From Diacronema lutheri (lineage: Eukaryota; Haptophyta; Pavlovophyceae; Pavlovales; Pavlovaceae), in the NCBI GenBank assembly GCA_019448385.1, contig JAGTXO010000069.1:92196-156195 (forward strand): 64,000 nt of DNA, given 5' to 3'. A program made the translations under genes and the position numbers. Shown piece after piece: positions 1 to 11,334 of this stretch. The notes beneath the pieces are model-generated. The model saw nothing but the letters and a program-made list of their open reading frames with translations, ran no database searches and was not told where the DNA came from. Within the stretch, counting starts at the first letter, position 1; each line of letters begins with the position of its first letter.

Positions 1-681
1 CTCGTCGTTGGCCGCCTCGCGCCCGGCCTTTTGGTAGGCGATCGACTGCACCGCGCCCGCCGCCGTCGCACGCAGCTCGGCGCCGCCCACGTGCAGCATT
101 GGCAGCAGCTGGCGGAGCGCGCCGTGGCGCAGCGCGCTCGCGACGGCCGCGGGCTCGTAGCACAGGTTGAGCAGCACGTTGCACGCTTCGCACGCGGCGC
201 GCTCGGAGGGCGGCGTGGCAAGGGTGGCGCACAGGGCGCCCATCGTCCCGCTACTCAGCGCCAGCCGGTTGGCCTCCTTGCGCGAGAGCACCTTGAGCAG
301 CCGGAGCGTCAGCTCGCACAGCCGCTCGCCGCTCTCGCCGCCCACGTGCAGCACGGCCTGCAGCAGCGGGCAGACGGCGGTCACGTCGTCGGCGGCGCCG
401 GTGAGGAAGTTGGGCGAGCTCGCCGGCTTGTCGTTCGCGCCGACAAACGCCTCGAGCGCCGCGATCAGCTTGTTTGGCCGCGACTCGGCCGCGTCTGGGT
501 GGCGCGCGAGGAGCGCGTCGAGCTCGCGCAGCGTCGCATAGGGCGGCAGCAGGGACGAATCGACGTGTGGTGGGGCGAGCGGACGGAGCGCTGCGCCCAG
601 AAGCGGCGCGCGCGGCGGCACTGCCTCCGACTCGCGCCGCGCGAGTGAGCCGAGCGACGCGGCGCCGAGCTGGGCGCGCAT
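1..681 (-). CDS. Armadillo-repeat-like protein, 5' part only (runs off the left edge)
   Basis: An open minus-strand frame begins with ATG at 679-681 and is still open at base 1, so only the first 227 residues are visible. After a short Ala/Arg-rich leader the sequence is helical and repeat-like, with ARM-type phrases such as LTLRLLKVLSRKEANRLAL and CEACNVLLNLCYEPAAVASA. These fit two or three armadillo/HEAT-like repeats. Such folds usually serve as protein-binding scaffolds, and the partner cannot be told from here. The next minus-strand gene upstream ends at 776, leaving 94 bp for the promoter. No signal peptide or membrane segment is seen. I recognise the repeat style but not the family, so the function is open. 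Confidence 0.6.
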   Translation of the reverse strand, partial: MRAQLGAASLGSLARRESEAVPPRAPLLGAALRPLAPPHVDSSLLPPYATLRELDALLARHPDAAESRPNKLIAALEAFVGANDKPASSPNFLTGAADDVTAVCPLLQAVLHVGGESGERLCELTLRLLKVLSRKEANRLALSSGTMGALCATLATPPSERAACEACNVLLNLCYEPAAVASALRHGALRQLLPMLHVGGAELRATAAGAVQSIAYQKAGREAANDE

Positions 682-775
682 CGTGCCAACGGCAACGGCT
701 TTTTCCTAAGAAGTTACTTTTTATTCTTGGTTGGAGAATGGAGCCGAGCGGCTGCCGGCTTCGTGAGCCCCGCGG

Positions 776-2582
776 TCATCGCGCGAGGAAGGGCGCGAAG
801 ATGGGCCGCTCGCTCCACTGCGCCTCGACCGCGCGATAGGCGGCCCACACGAGCGCAGGAAAGCGCGGCAGGAAGAAGCGCGCAATGCCCGCCGGCCGCG
901 GGAGCAGCAGCGCCTGCGCGTCCGGCGGCATCGCCTGCACGTGGTCGCAATTGCGCACGGCGCGCAGCAGATCGCGCACCGAGCCGTATCGATACGCGCG
1001 GTGCGCTCCGAGCACGCGCAGGACGGGACCGGCCACCTTGTCCGACCACTCGACGCCACCAAGCGCGAGGTGCGCGCTCTCCTCGAGCGCGAGCGCGACG
1101 GCGTTGTCGTCGAGTGCGAGCTCCGGCTCGTCCGAGACGCAGCGCAGGAAGAGGAGCTGCCGCTCGGCCGGCCAGAGGCACACGTGGCCGAGCGCGGCCG
1201 CCTGCGCGCGCAACGAATGCCGCGCGCGCGAGTGCGCGGCGCGTGTGTCGCGTGAGCTCCACCCGGCACCGCACTCGGCGAGGCGAGCAATGGCTGCCGC
1301 GTGTGTCGCGTGAGCACCACCCGGCACCGCACTCGGCGAGGCGAGCAATGGCTGCCGCGTGTGTCGCGTGAGCTCCACCCGGCACCGCACTCGGCGAGGC
1401 GGGCAATGGCTGCCGCGTGTGCGCGCACCGCCGAGAGTGGCTGCACAAAGCGGCGCGCGGCGCCATCGCTGTCCGCGGCAATGGCGACTGCGAGATGGTG
1501 CGCGGGATGGTGCGCGAGATGGTGCGCGGGGGCGGCGAGGCGCCGCGTCCGCTCGCGCCGCTGTGCGACCTCGACGAGCCGCCTCGCGTGCGTGGGCGCG
1601 TGGTGTGAGAGCAGCCCGAGCAGCAGGTGCAGCGCGGCTGGCACGCTGCTCAGACATGCCTGAGCAGCGAGAAGCGCGCGTGGGGGGGCGGTTGGGGGGG
1701 GGGGGGGGGGGGGGGGGTGAAGGGAATTTCAAGTGAGCGACGCACGCCGGACCAACAAACGCCGCGCACACATCTGGAGGAGGGGGAGGAGGGGGGGGGG
1801 GGGGGGGGGCCTCACCTCCGCCTCGCGCGGGTCGCCGGCTGCGAGCCCGAGCGCCGCGGCCGCGTCCGCGCCGCCGTACGCGTGGCGCCCTCCGCTCAGC
1901 AGCCACGCGCCGACGAGTCCGGCGGCGAAGAGGTCAGCGGCCTGCTCCGATGCAAACGGGCCGGCGCGCGCTGCGCCCGGCGCGCCGCCCGCGTGCTGCG
2001 AGAGGAGTGCGGGGGCGGGCGATGCGGTCGCAGCGGCGGACGGGGTGGAGGGGGCGGCCAAGCCCCGGCCAATGGTGGGGCGCGAGGGCAGCGCGTGCTG
2101 GACGACGTGAAGCTGCGCGCCGCCGTGCTCCTCGCCTGGCCCCACCGCCTTGCCCTGCTTCGCCACCTCGCCAGACAGCTCGCGCCCGCCCGCGCCGTCC
2201 GGGTCGCGCAGCTGCACCGCTACCATCCACGCGGGCAGCCCGGCCGCGTCGCGCGCGCCTGCGCCCGCCAGGCCGAGCCTGCCGCCGATCTTGAGCTGGC
2301 CGCGCGCGGTGAGAAGCAGCGCGTCCGGACTCAATCTGCCGTGGTGCAGCCCCGCCTTGTGCAGGTGCGACAGTCCGGCGAGCAGCTGCGCGATGAGCGC
2401 GAGGGCGCATGGCGGCGGCTGCACGCCAGCGGCGCTCGCGCGCGCGCTCGGCGGCACGCACAGCAGGCGCGCGCCGAGGCCACCGTCGGGCGCGCTGGTG
2501 CCGCCGTTGCTGGTGCCGCCGTTGCTGGTGCCGCCGTTGCTGGTGCCGCCGTTGCTGGTGCCGCCGTTGCTGGTGCCGCCAT

Positions 2583-2613
<31 letters not shown>

Positions 2614-5600
2614 AGCGGACGCCGCCACCGCCGCCTGCCCGTCGGCGAGCGCGGCGAGCACCGCGCGCGCGCCGCCGTGCCGCGGCGCACCGTCCGCCGG
2701 CGCGCCGTGCGCGTGCGCTTGGGCGACGAGTTGTCGAAGCGAGCAGGCGCACATCTCGAGCGCGACGAGCACGGCCCACTGAGGTGCCGCGGCGGGCCGC
2801 TCCTCGCAGTGCAGGCAGCGGAGGACGTGCTCGTGCGCGCCCGCCTCCGCCTCGGCGCGCTCGAGCGCGTCGGCGACGTGCACCGCGCGCGCCGCGGCGG
2901 CGGCAGCCGCCTCGGCCGCGCGCAGCGCGCGCGCGGCGGACGACGCGGCCGCGGGGCCGGCGGTCACGAGCGCGGCGCGCGCGGCCGCCGCCGCGTGCGG
3001 CGCGGGCACCGCCCTCACCGCCGCCGGCCTCCTCTTGAACGAGCCCGCGAAGATCACCGACGCGCTTGCGCCCACGCCGAGCAGCGCAGACGCGCCAAAG
3101 CCGTCAGCGCCGCCATCGTTGGGTACGTCCGCATCGGACGCTCGGTCGACGCCCGCCGACGCGCCGACAGCCAGCCGGGGCACAAAGCGAATTGGCCCAG
3201 CGGCGACGGGCTGCTCGAGGTCGACGGTGAGGGACTCGGCGGCAGGCATGGTGGAGGGCGGGGCCGGCTGGCGCGCGCCGCTGTCCCCGCCGGACGCGCC
3301 CGCTGGCGGCGCCCCGTCGACGGCGTCGCGCGCGTGCGGCGGCGGCGGCGGCGGCGGCGGTGCCTGCGCGGGCGGAGGGAGCGCGCGCAGGGCCGCGGCA
3401 ATCGCCGCCGCCTTGCCGCCGGCCGCGCGCTCGTCCGCTGGGTGCAGCGCGTGCGCCGTCGCACCGCCGCCGCCCTCGGCGGAGTTGGCGGGCAGCGGCG
3501 GCGTGCCCGCGCCGCAGCCCGCGCCCGCCGCCGCCGCGAAGCCCGCGCCCGCGCCCACGCCGCCGTGCACGCTGCCGCAGCCGCCGCTGCCCGCCGCGGA
3601 CGACGCGGGCGAGCCGCGGAACGCGAAGGCCGAGGCGAGGGCCGAGGGCGCGACGCGCGCACACGCGGGCGGGTGCGGGGTGCGCGAGCCGGCGGATCGC
3701 GGCTGCGGCGTGATCGGCGGCTGCGGCGTGGACACGTGACCCGTCACGCCACGCCGTCGAAGCATCTGCGCTGGCCGATGCGGCGCGGGCGGTGCGCAGG
3801 CCGGCGGGGTCGCGACTGCAGCGCCGCCGCCGACGGCGGCCGCTGCGCCCTCCGCCGGAGGGTGCGTGTCGAGCTGTTGCGCGTAGGAGAGGAGGTCCTT
3901 GCGCTGGCGCGGCGTCGCGCCGTGCAGCCAGCGCAGCACCGGCTCGGGCGCGGCGGTTGCGGCGGTTGCGGCGGTTGCGGCGGGCGCGGCGGACGCGGCG
4001 CGGCTCGCCGACGCGGCGCGGCCGCGGGGCGCAACGGCTCGGCCCGGCCGGCCGCCTGCGGGCGCAACCGAGCGCCCGCGATCGGGCGGGCGCGCTGCGG
4101 GCGGCGCGGGCAGCGTGCCGGGCGGCAGGAGCAGCTTGAGCGCGTGCACCTCCGAGGCGGAGAGAGAGCGCTCGGGCAGCGCGTGCACCATGCACTCGAG
4201 CGCAGACGTTGGCGGCGCGGCGCAGTGCGCAGCGCGCGGCGGCGCGGCGGGCGGCGGCTCCGAAGGCGCGACGCCGCCCGAGAGGGGCTGCGGCAGCAGC
4301 AGCGCGTCGCTCACGCGCACAGGCGGCGGGCGCACGCACGCGCAGGCGGGCACGCCACCGCTGCCACCGCTGCCGACGCTGCCGCCCGCGCACGAGGCGT
4401 GCCCGGGTGGCGTCGAGCGCGACGTCGGGATGGCAGGCGGCGCGCGGCCGCCGCCGCTCGCCGCTGCGATCGCGAGCTGCCTGTGGTGCGGGTGGTGCGG
4501 CAGGTGGACGCCGCCGCCCCCATCGACGCCGCACGTGCCGCCGCCGCCGACGCCGCCAACGCGCGCGGGCGTGTGCTGCGGCGGAGGGAGCGGCGCGTGC
4601 GCGCCGCCCGCCGCGCGCGCTGAGCGCACCGAGCGCTCGCGCGCGCCCGCGTTGCTCGCTCCGCCGCCACCGCCGCCGCCACCGCCGCCGCCACCGCCGC
4701 CGCCACCGCCGCCGCCACAGCCGCCGTGCGCTCCGCCGGCTGCGTGCGGGCTGCTGGGCGGCGGGTGCGGTAGCGGCGGCGGTGGCGGCGCAAGCGGCGA
4801 CGTGGCGGCCGCCGCCTGTGCCGGCGCGGGCGGCGGCGGGGCGAGGAGGAGGAACAGGCCGGGCGAGCCCGGCAGCGCGCCGGGCGACATGCCATCCTTC
4901 GTCGTCACCGAGTTTGCGCCAGCCGCGCCGACGCACGCGGGCAGAGCGCTCACCTCCGAGCGGCCCGCCGCCGTCGCGCAGCAGCGCGCGGAGAGGGCGG
5001 GCACCGCGGCGACGGTGGCGATGCCCGAGCGCGCGTGCTGCCCGCTCGTACTCGCCGCCGCCGCCGCCGCCGTGGTGGCGGTCGCACCAGTCGCGGCGCC
5101 GCGCGGCGTGAGGCCGGCGCGCGCGGCCGGCGCGCGCGCGCCGCCGCAAAAGCCACCGCCGGCCGCTCGCCTGGCGCCGCGCGCACTCAGCGGCTGCGTC
5201 GGGACGGACGTGCCGCCGGCGCCGCAGTAGACCTCCTGCAGCAGCTGCGCGTGCCTCGCCGCGAGCTGCCGCTCGCCGTGCACGTGCAGCACCGCGGCGA
5301 CCGCGCTGTGCCTGTGCGCGGCCGCAAGGCCCTCCGCCGTCTGGGACGAGCCGCGCGTCCGGGCGAGTGCGGACGCGCCGTGCGCGAGGAGCAGGCGAAC
5401 GACGGCAGCATGGCCGCCCATCGCCGCCCAATGCAGCGGCGTGCGTCCCTCCGCGTCCGCCTGGTCCACTGCGCACCGCGCACGCAGCAGCGCCGCTGCG
5501 ACGTGCGCGTGCCCCTCGGACGCCGCCCACGAGAGCGGGCACCGCCCCTCGTCGTCCGCGCCGTCCGCGGGCGCGCCGGCGGCGAGGAGCGCGTCGGCGA

Positions 5601-6159
5601 CGGCAGCATGGCCGCCGATCGCAGCGTAGTGCAGTGGCGTGAAGCCGTCGTCCGACGTCGCGCCCGCCTGCGCGCCCTTCGCCTCGAGCAGCGCGCCGAC
5701 GACCGCGGCGGCGCCCGCGAACGCGGCCGCGTGCAGCGCGCTCCGCCCGTCCTCGTCGCGCCGCTCGCTGTCGGCGCCGGCGCGGAGGAGCGCGGCGACG
5801 ACAGACGCGTGGCCCGCCTGCGCCGCGCGGTGCAGCGCCGTCTGCCCGATCGAGTCGGCCACCTCGAGCTGCGCGCGGCCCGCGGGCGTCGCGAGGAGCG
5901 CGCGCACGCCGTCATCGTCGCCCGCCGCCGCGAGGCGCGCGAGCGCAGTCTCGCCCTCCGAGGCGGTCGTGGACGAGGCGCGCTCGGCGGCGACGGTGGT
6001 CGCGGCGAGCTCGCCGCCACCACCACCGCCGCCGAGCTTCGCGCTCCGGCCAGCCACCGTGTCTTGCCCCCGCGCCCGGCCACGGCCGTGTGCCTCTCGA
6101 CTACGTTGAACGCGCGCGAACGAACTTTCGCCGTTTCCACTTTTCTGAGGGGTTGGCAA
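776..6159 (-). CDS. Ankyrin-repeat / pseudokinase / KEN ribonuclease (RNase L-like architecture)
   Basis: Model: exons 6159-1816, 1659-1429 and 1201-776, all joined in phase 0 (1,666 codons from the first possible start). About six ankyrin repeats lie at roughly 5930-5230 (TALHRAAQAGHASVVAALL, PLHWAAMGGHAAVVRLLL). A 2-kb low-complexity Gly/Ala/Pro linker follows, then an IRE1-like kinase fold at roughly 3100-1430. The glycine loop LGVGASASVIFAGSF is present, but VAVK is AAVR, HRDLKPQN is HGRLSPDA and DFG is lost, so it is probably a pseudokinase. An (NGGTS)n insert splits the lobes near 2510-2600. Exon 3 is a KEN domain (WPAERQLLFLRCVSDE, GSVRDLLRAVRN, FFLPRFPALVWAAYRAVE). ANK plus pseudokinase plus KEN is the layout of vertebrate RNase L. 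The first in-frame start is TTG at 6159 and no ATG precedes the repeats; a CTCAG at 6149-6145 suggests a missing 5' exon. Confidence 0.8.
1259..1420. repeat. 58-bp minisatellite (nearly three units) inside an intron
   Basis: Nearly three head-to-tail copies of a 58-bp unit begin near 1259, 1317 and 1375. They contain the shared phrases CGCACTCGGCGAGGCG and GCAATGGCTGCCGCGTGTG. The array fills most of the second intron of the KEN gene (1428 down to 1202, GTGCGC...CAG on the minus strand). Copies differ by only a few bases, which suggests recent expansion. Confidence 0.85.
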
Positions 6160-6165
6160 TGACCG

Positions 6166-7621
6166 TTACGGCTGAACCGACGCGGAGTCGTCGTCCGGCT
6201 CGCGCGGCGGCGCGGGCGCTCCGACGCCGTCGGCAACGCGGCCTCGCGCCGCGCCCGCGCCTGCCTCTCCGCCCGACGGCAGCGCACCCCCGTCCGCGTG
6301 CGCGCCCGCCGCGAGCTCCGCCCTGCGCACCGCGCCGTACGCGAGCTGCACCTGCAGGAGCGCGAGCGCCTTGCCGTCCGGCCGCGCCTGCCGCACTTCG
6401 ACCTGGCGCCACGCGCACGGCTCGGCCGCGTCCGCGCCGCCCGCCGGCGCGCGCGCGCTACCGCGCTCGCGCGCGAGCAGCCGCCAGCCGCCGGGGTAGG
6501 CGCGCAAGAGCGCAAGCTCGGGCAGCGGCACCGCCGCCGTCGATCCGGCGGCCGGCAGCACGGCGCCAAGCGCCGACGAGGCGGGCGCGCCGCCCGCGCG
6601 GCCGAGCGCGGGCGGCTGCGCCGCCGCCGCAGCGGGCAAGTCGACGCTCCGCTTGAAGACGAAGGCGGGCACGAAGCCGCCCAGCTCCGCCGGCTCGGCG
6701 TAGAGGCGCGCGTTAAGCGTGACGACCGCGCGCGCGCAGCGCGTGCCGTCGGCGAGCACGCGCGGCGCGCGCGCGGCGCGCAGCGCCTCACGGATGGGCC
6801 AGATGGGCGACCACTGGGCCAAAGACGCGCAGTGCGCGGCGCGCCGCAGCGCATGGGCGCCGCGTCAGCCGGCGGCGCGGCGCGCAGCGCGCAGGGTCGG
6901 CGCGGCGCGGCGCGGCGCGGCGCGACGCGACGCGACGCACCTCCTCCGCGTCGATCGCGCACGGGCAGACAAAGACGATCGCGCTGTCGGACGGCAGAAT
7001 CCCGCCGCAAGCGACGCGCTCGTCGCCGACGATCGAGCAGACGACGTCGCCCGGCGGCGCGGCGGGCGGAGAACCGGCCGGCCGTCCGCCCGCTCCAAGC
7101 TCCGGCTCGCCCGCCGCCCGGCGCGCGAGCGTGGCTTCGAGCGCGGCGAGCACGGCGGGCGGGCTGCAGACGATGCGCACGGCTGCGCGCGTCGGTGCGC
7201 GCGCCGCGGCCGCGTCGCGCTCGGCGGTGCGCCGCGCGAGCGCGTCGGCGACGTCGAGCGCGAACGCGGCCATCAGCTCCGGGCGGAAGCCGCGCTCCAT
7301 CGGCTCGAGTGCGGGGAGCGCAAGCTCGACGCACACGCCCGCGCGCTGGTCGCTCAGCGCAGCGTCGATCGCGCCGAGCACCGAGCGCAGGGCGGCGCGC
7401 GGCGTGTCGGGCACGTCGACGGGGCTGGACTCACCTTCCGGCGCGACGTCGGGCGCGGATTCGGCGGGGCGCGCTGTCGACGGCGAGGCACATGCGCGCG
7501 GTCGCGCGCGCACATACTCAACGCTGCAGCGGCGGCAACCCGCCGGAGCGCCCCTAGCAGGCGTCCCGGACGGAAGGGTGGCGAGGAGGCACGCGAAGGT
7601 GGCCACGCGCCGAGTCGCCAT
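6166..7621 (-). CDS. DUF1995 domain protein, probably plastid-targeted
   Basis: Exons 7621-6941 and 6813-6166 join in phase 0 across a 127-bp intron (GTGCGT...CAG) to give 442 residues. The start is an ATG. The N-terminus is hydrophobic then basic (FACLLATLPSGTPARGAPA), as expected of a presequence. The body has DUF1995 character: SDSAIVFVCPCAIDAEE in exon 1 and WSPIWPIREALRAARAP plus ARAVVTLNARL at the start of exon 2. DUF1995 proteins such as Arabidopsis LPA3 are chloroplast proteins linked to photosystem biogenesis; a similar role here is inference. The ATG is only 26 bp from the candidate FAB1 start on the other strand. The stop lies 7 bp before the first possible start of the KEN gene, which raises the question of shared or fused transcripts. 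Confidence 0.6.
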
Positions 7622-7647
7622 CGTTGGCGCGCGCTGGCGCGCAGGAA

Positions 7648-9586
7648 ATGGCGGGCAATGAGCCGACGCGGAGGGCCGAGGACGGCGCCGCCTTCACCTC
7701 GTTTGAGCCGCTCACGCGCCAGGGGAGCAGCGAGCACGTCAACCGTGGACTTGGTGGCTGGTTCGTGGCCGCCGGCGCGACGCGCGCGCGCGCGCGCACG
7801 TCACGCGCGAGCGCGCCGCGCGCGCGCGCACGCGCGCGCACGCGTGCGCGCTGCCCCGCAGCTCATGCCGTGGGCCGCGCGCCGCGCGCCCGTCCCGTCC
7901 TCTCGCGCGCAGGCTGCGTGGCGTGCTTAGCGCTGGCCGCGCTCTCGCCGATCCGCTCGCCCACCCGTTCGAAGCGCCGCGCGCGCGCGACGGCGCGCGC
8001 GGCGAACTCGGCGCGCGCCCGGCCGCGCCCGGCGCGCTAGCGGGCCGCGTTGGGGACGGCGGCGGCGGGCGCGAGGCGGGCGGTGCGAGTGGCGGGAGAC
8101 TGGTGCTCTCGCCTTTCGTGCAGCCCGGCCAGTTGCACGCGCTCACCGCCACCGCCGCCGTGCCAGCCACGCGCGAGCCGCGCAGCGCGACGCCGCGCCT
8201 CGCCCCGCGCGCGCGTAGCGCGTGCGCGGCCGACGGGGCCGGCGGGCCGTCGGACGCGGGCGCGGCGCCGCCGTCGGGGTGCATGGTGGCATGCGCCGAG
8301 ATCTGGCCGCCCACGCCGCCGTTTCTCGATCGGCCGACCGCGCGCAGGTGCGCGAGCGCCGACACACCGGCGCGCTCGCCGCGCGCTGGCGGCGGCGCGC
8401 TCGACATGGGCGGCTCGGGCGCGCCGGCCATGCGGGGCTGCGCGCGCGGCGAGCGCGCGGGCGACGAGGCAGTCGGCGCGCCGCGCGACACGTCGCCTGC
8501 CGCGCTCGCGCCCTCCGACGGGCAGGCAACGCCGTCTGAGGCGGGCTCGCGGCCGCTCACGCCCGTCACCGCGTCGCGCGCGTACGCAGCGGCCGCGGCG
8601 GCGGCGAGCGCGCTCGCGCGCTCGCAGCTCGCGGCGGCGGCGAGCGCGGCGTATGACGCGCAACTCTCGCCGCTGCTGCAGTGGGCGCCGCAGCACGCCG
8701 GTCCGCGCGGCGCGCGCGCCTTGGCGGACGGCGGCGACGACGACGACGTGGAGGCGGGCATGGACGGTGACGGCGACGCGATGTGCGCGGGCGCGGGCAG
8801 CTCGGCGGGCTGGCGCGCCGAGGATGAGGGCGAGGTCGACGCGCTGCTGCCGCGGGTGCGCAGCGCCGCGCACGCGCGCGCGCGCGCGCGGCCGGGCTGG
8901 GCGCAACCGCGCGCTCGCGCCGCGCCGCGCGGCAGCGGCGCACGCGCGCGGCGCTGAGCGGCCGTCGGGCGGTGCGCGCGCGCGCCGCTGCCGCTGCCGC
9001 CGCCGCCGCCGCCGCCGTGCAGGAGTTTTGGATGCCCGACGAGACGTGCGTCGAGTGCCACGCGTGCGGCGCGCCGTTCAGTCTGCTCCGCCGCCGCCAT
9101 CATTGTCGGCTGTGTGGCCAAATCTTTTGCGGCGGCTGTTGCGACAATTTTGCAACGGGCGCGGCGCTCGGGGCTGCGCACATCTCGGCTGTGCGGCTGT
9201 GCGATGGCTGCTCCGATCTGATCGAGCTCAAGCGCGCGGCGAGGGCGGCCGCGCGGATGGCGCGGCTGCGCGCCGAGCGCCGGACGCCCAGCCCGCCCAG
9301 TCCGGCTGCGCTCGAGCCGCGCGGCGCGGCCGCGGGCGGCGGCGGAGGCGGCGGCGGAGGCGGCAGCGAGGCGGGCGTGGCGGCCGATGCGGGCGCGCTG
9401 ACGGCCGGCCGGCCCCTCGCCAGCCGCGTGGGCGCGGGCGTGGCCGCCGCCGCCGCCGCCGCGGCGAGCGCCGCCGCGCGAGCCGCTGCCGCGCAGCAGC
9501 ATGGTGGCGAGGGGCTGGGCGGCGGAGGCGGCCTGGGCGGCGGCGACGGCCTGGGCGGCGGCGGCCTGGGCGGCGGCGGCGGCCTG

Positions 9587-9618
<32 letters not shown>

Positions 9619-11297
9619 GTGCGCATCGCGTGATGGGGGCAACGACGAGGGGGCGGCCCCTTCCACGCTGGCCGTTTCGCGCGCGCCGGACGCGGGCGGC
9701 GGTGCCGCGCCCGCGCGCTCGGCCGAAGGTCCGCCGCCGCCGCCGCCGCCACCGCCGGCGGCAGCGCCCGACGGCGCGGCCGACGGCGCGTGCGGCGGTG
9801 GCGGCGGGTGGGCGGTGGCTCTGCCGCTGCTCGCGGACGACGAGACGGCGACGCGCTTCGATGCGCCGCAGCCCGCCTCGCCGCGCTCGCCGCCAGCCCC
9901 CTCGCCGCGCGCTGAGATTGGCCAATGGCAGGGCGACGAGGCGGCGCTCAGCCAAGACGCATCGGGCGATCGTCGCCGCCTCGTCGGGCGGCGGCCGGCA
10001 GATCGGCAGCTGCTCGCGCTCGTCGCCGCGCTCGTCGGCGCCGAGCCGGCGCTCGCGCCATGCGCCGCGCAGTGGGCGCGCGACATCGCCGCCCTCGCCG
10101 CGCACGCCGCGGCCGAGGTTGAGGAGCTCGCCGCGGCGGCGGCGGACGCGGCGGTCGGCGCAGGTGGCGGCGAGGGCGGCGGGCGGCCGCTGCCGCAGCC
10201 GCCACTCGCGGCTGCGGCGGCGGCGGCGGCGGCGGCGGGCGGCGCGGCGGCGGCGGCGGCCGCTGCGCCGCCCACCGCCGAAGGCCGCCGCGCCACGGCC
10301 GCAGCCGCAGCGGCGGCGATGGCGGACGGCGCGGCGGCCGCGGCCGGCGGCGGCGGCGGCGGCGGCGGCGGTGGCGAGGGCGCGACGGGCGTGCGCGCGC
10401 TTGAGTTTGGCGCGCTCGACATTCGTCGCTTCGTTGCGATCAAGCGGTTGCTGCTGCCGCCGCCGACGGCGGGCGAGCCGTCGCCGCCGCACGCGCGCGC
10501 CGCGCTGCCGCGCGACGGCGGCGACGGCGGCGACGGCGGCGGCGGCGGCGGCGGCGGCGCGCTCTGGCCGCGCGTCGGCACCGGCCGCGACCCGGACGAC
10601 GACCCGGACTGCGACTACCTGAGCGGCGCGGTCTGCCGGAAGAACGTGTGCCATCGAAAGATGCCCCAACGGCTGAGTAAGCCGCGAATTCTCCTCCTCG
10701 ACTGCGCGCTGCAGTACGCGCCGGGCAAGAAGGCGGGCGGCGGCGGAGGTGGCGGCGGCTGCGCCGCCGGCGCGGGAGGCCACGTGGCGAGCGGCGGCGG
10801 CGGTGGCGGCGGACGCAATGGCGTCGAGCCGGGCTGTTCGAGGTGCGCGCGCAGCTTCGGCGAGGGCGTCGCGTCCGCGCCGTGCGGCTGCGCGACCAAC
10901 GGCAGCGCGTGCAGCGCGCGCAGCGCGAGCAGCGGCGGCGGCGGCGGCGGCGGCGGGCAGGGCGAGCAACGCGGCCAGTGCGCGCAAACGGGCGCATCGT
11001 ATGGCTCCATCGACCCGCTCGTGCACGGCGAGGCGACGGCGATTGACATCATGGTACGGCGCATCCTCTCCCTCCGGCCGCACCTCGTGCTGTGCGGCCA
11101 GTCCGCCTCGCACCTCGCCGTGTCGCGCCTCCTCGAGGCGGGAATCGCCCTTGCCGTGCACGTGCGGCCGCGGCTGCTGCGCCGGATTGCGAGGCTGACG
11201 GGCGCGCAGCTCCTCTCGTCGACGGCGCAGTTGATCTCGCCGCGCCTCGGCACGTGCGCGAGCTGGCGCGTCGAGGCCGCGCCCGCGCCGTCGTTCT

Positions 11298-11334
<37 letters not shown>

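Noticed and set aside
1627-4623. Plus-strand frame of about 1,000 codons opposite the KEN gene
   Set aside because: Arg-rich mirror of the kinase region. The minus strand has IRE1-type glycine loop, kinase and KEN motifs.
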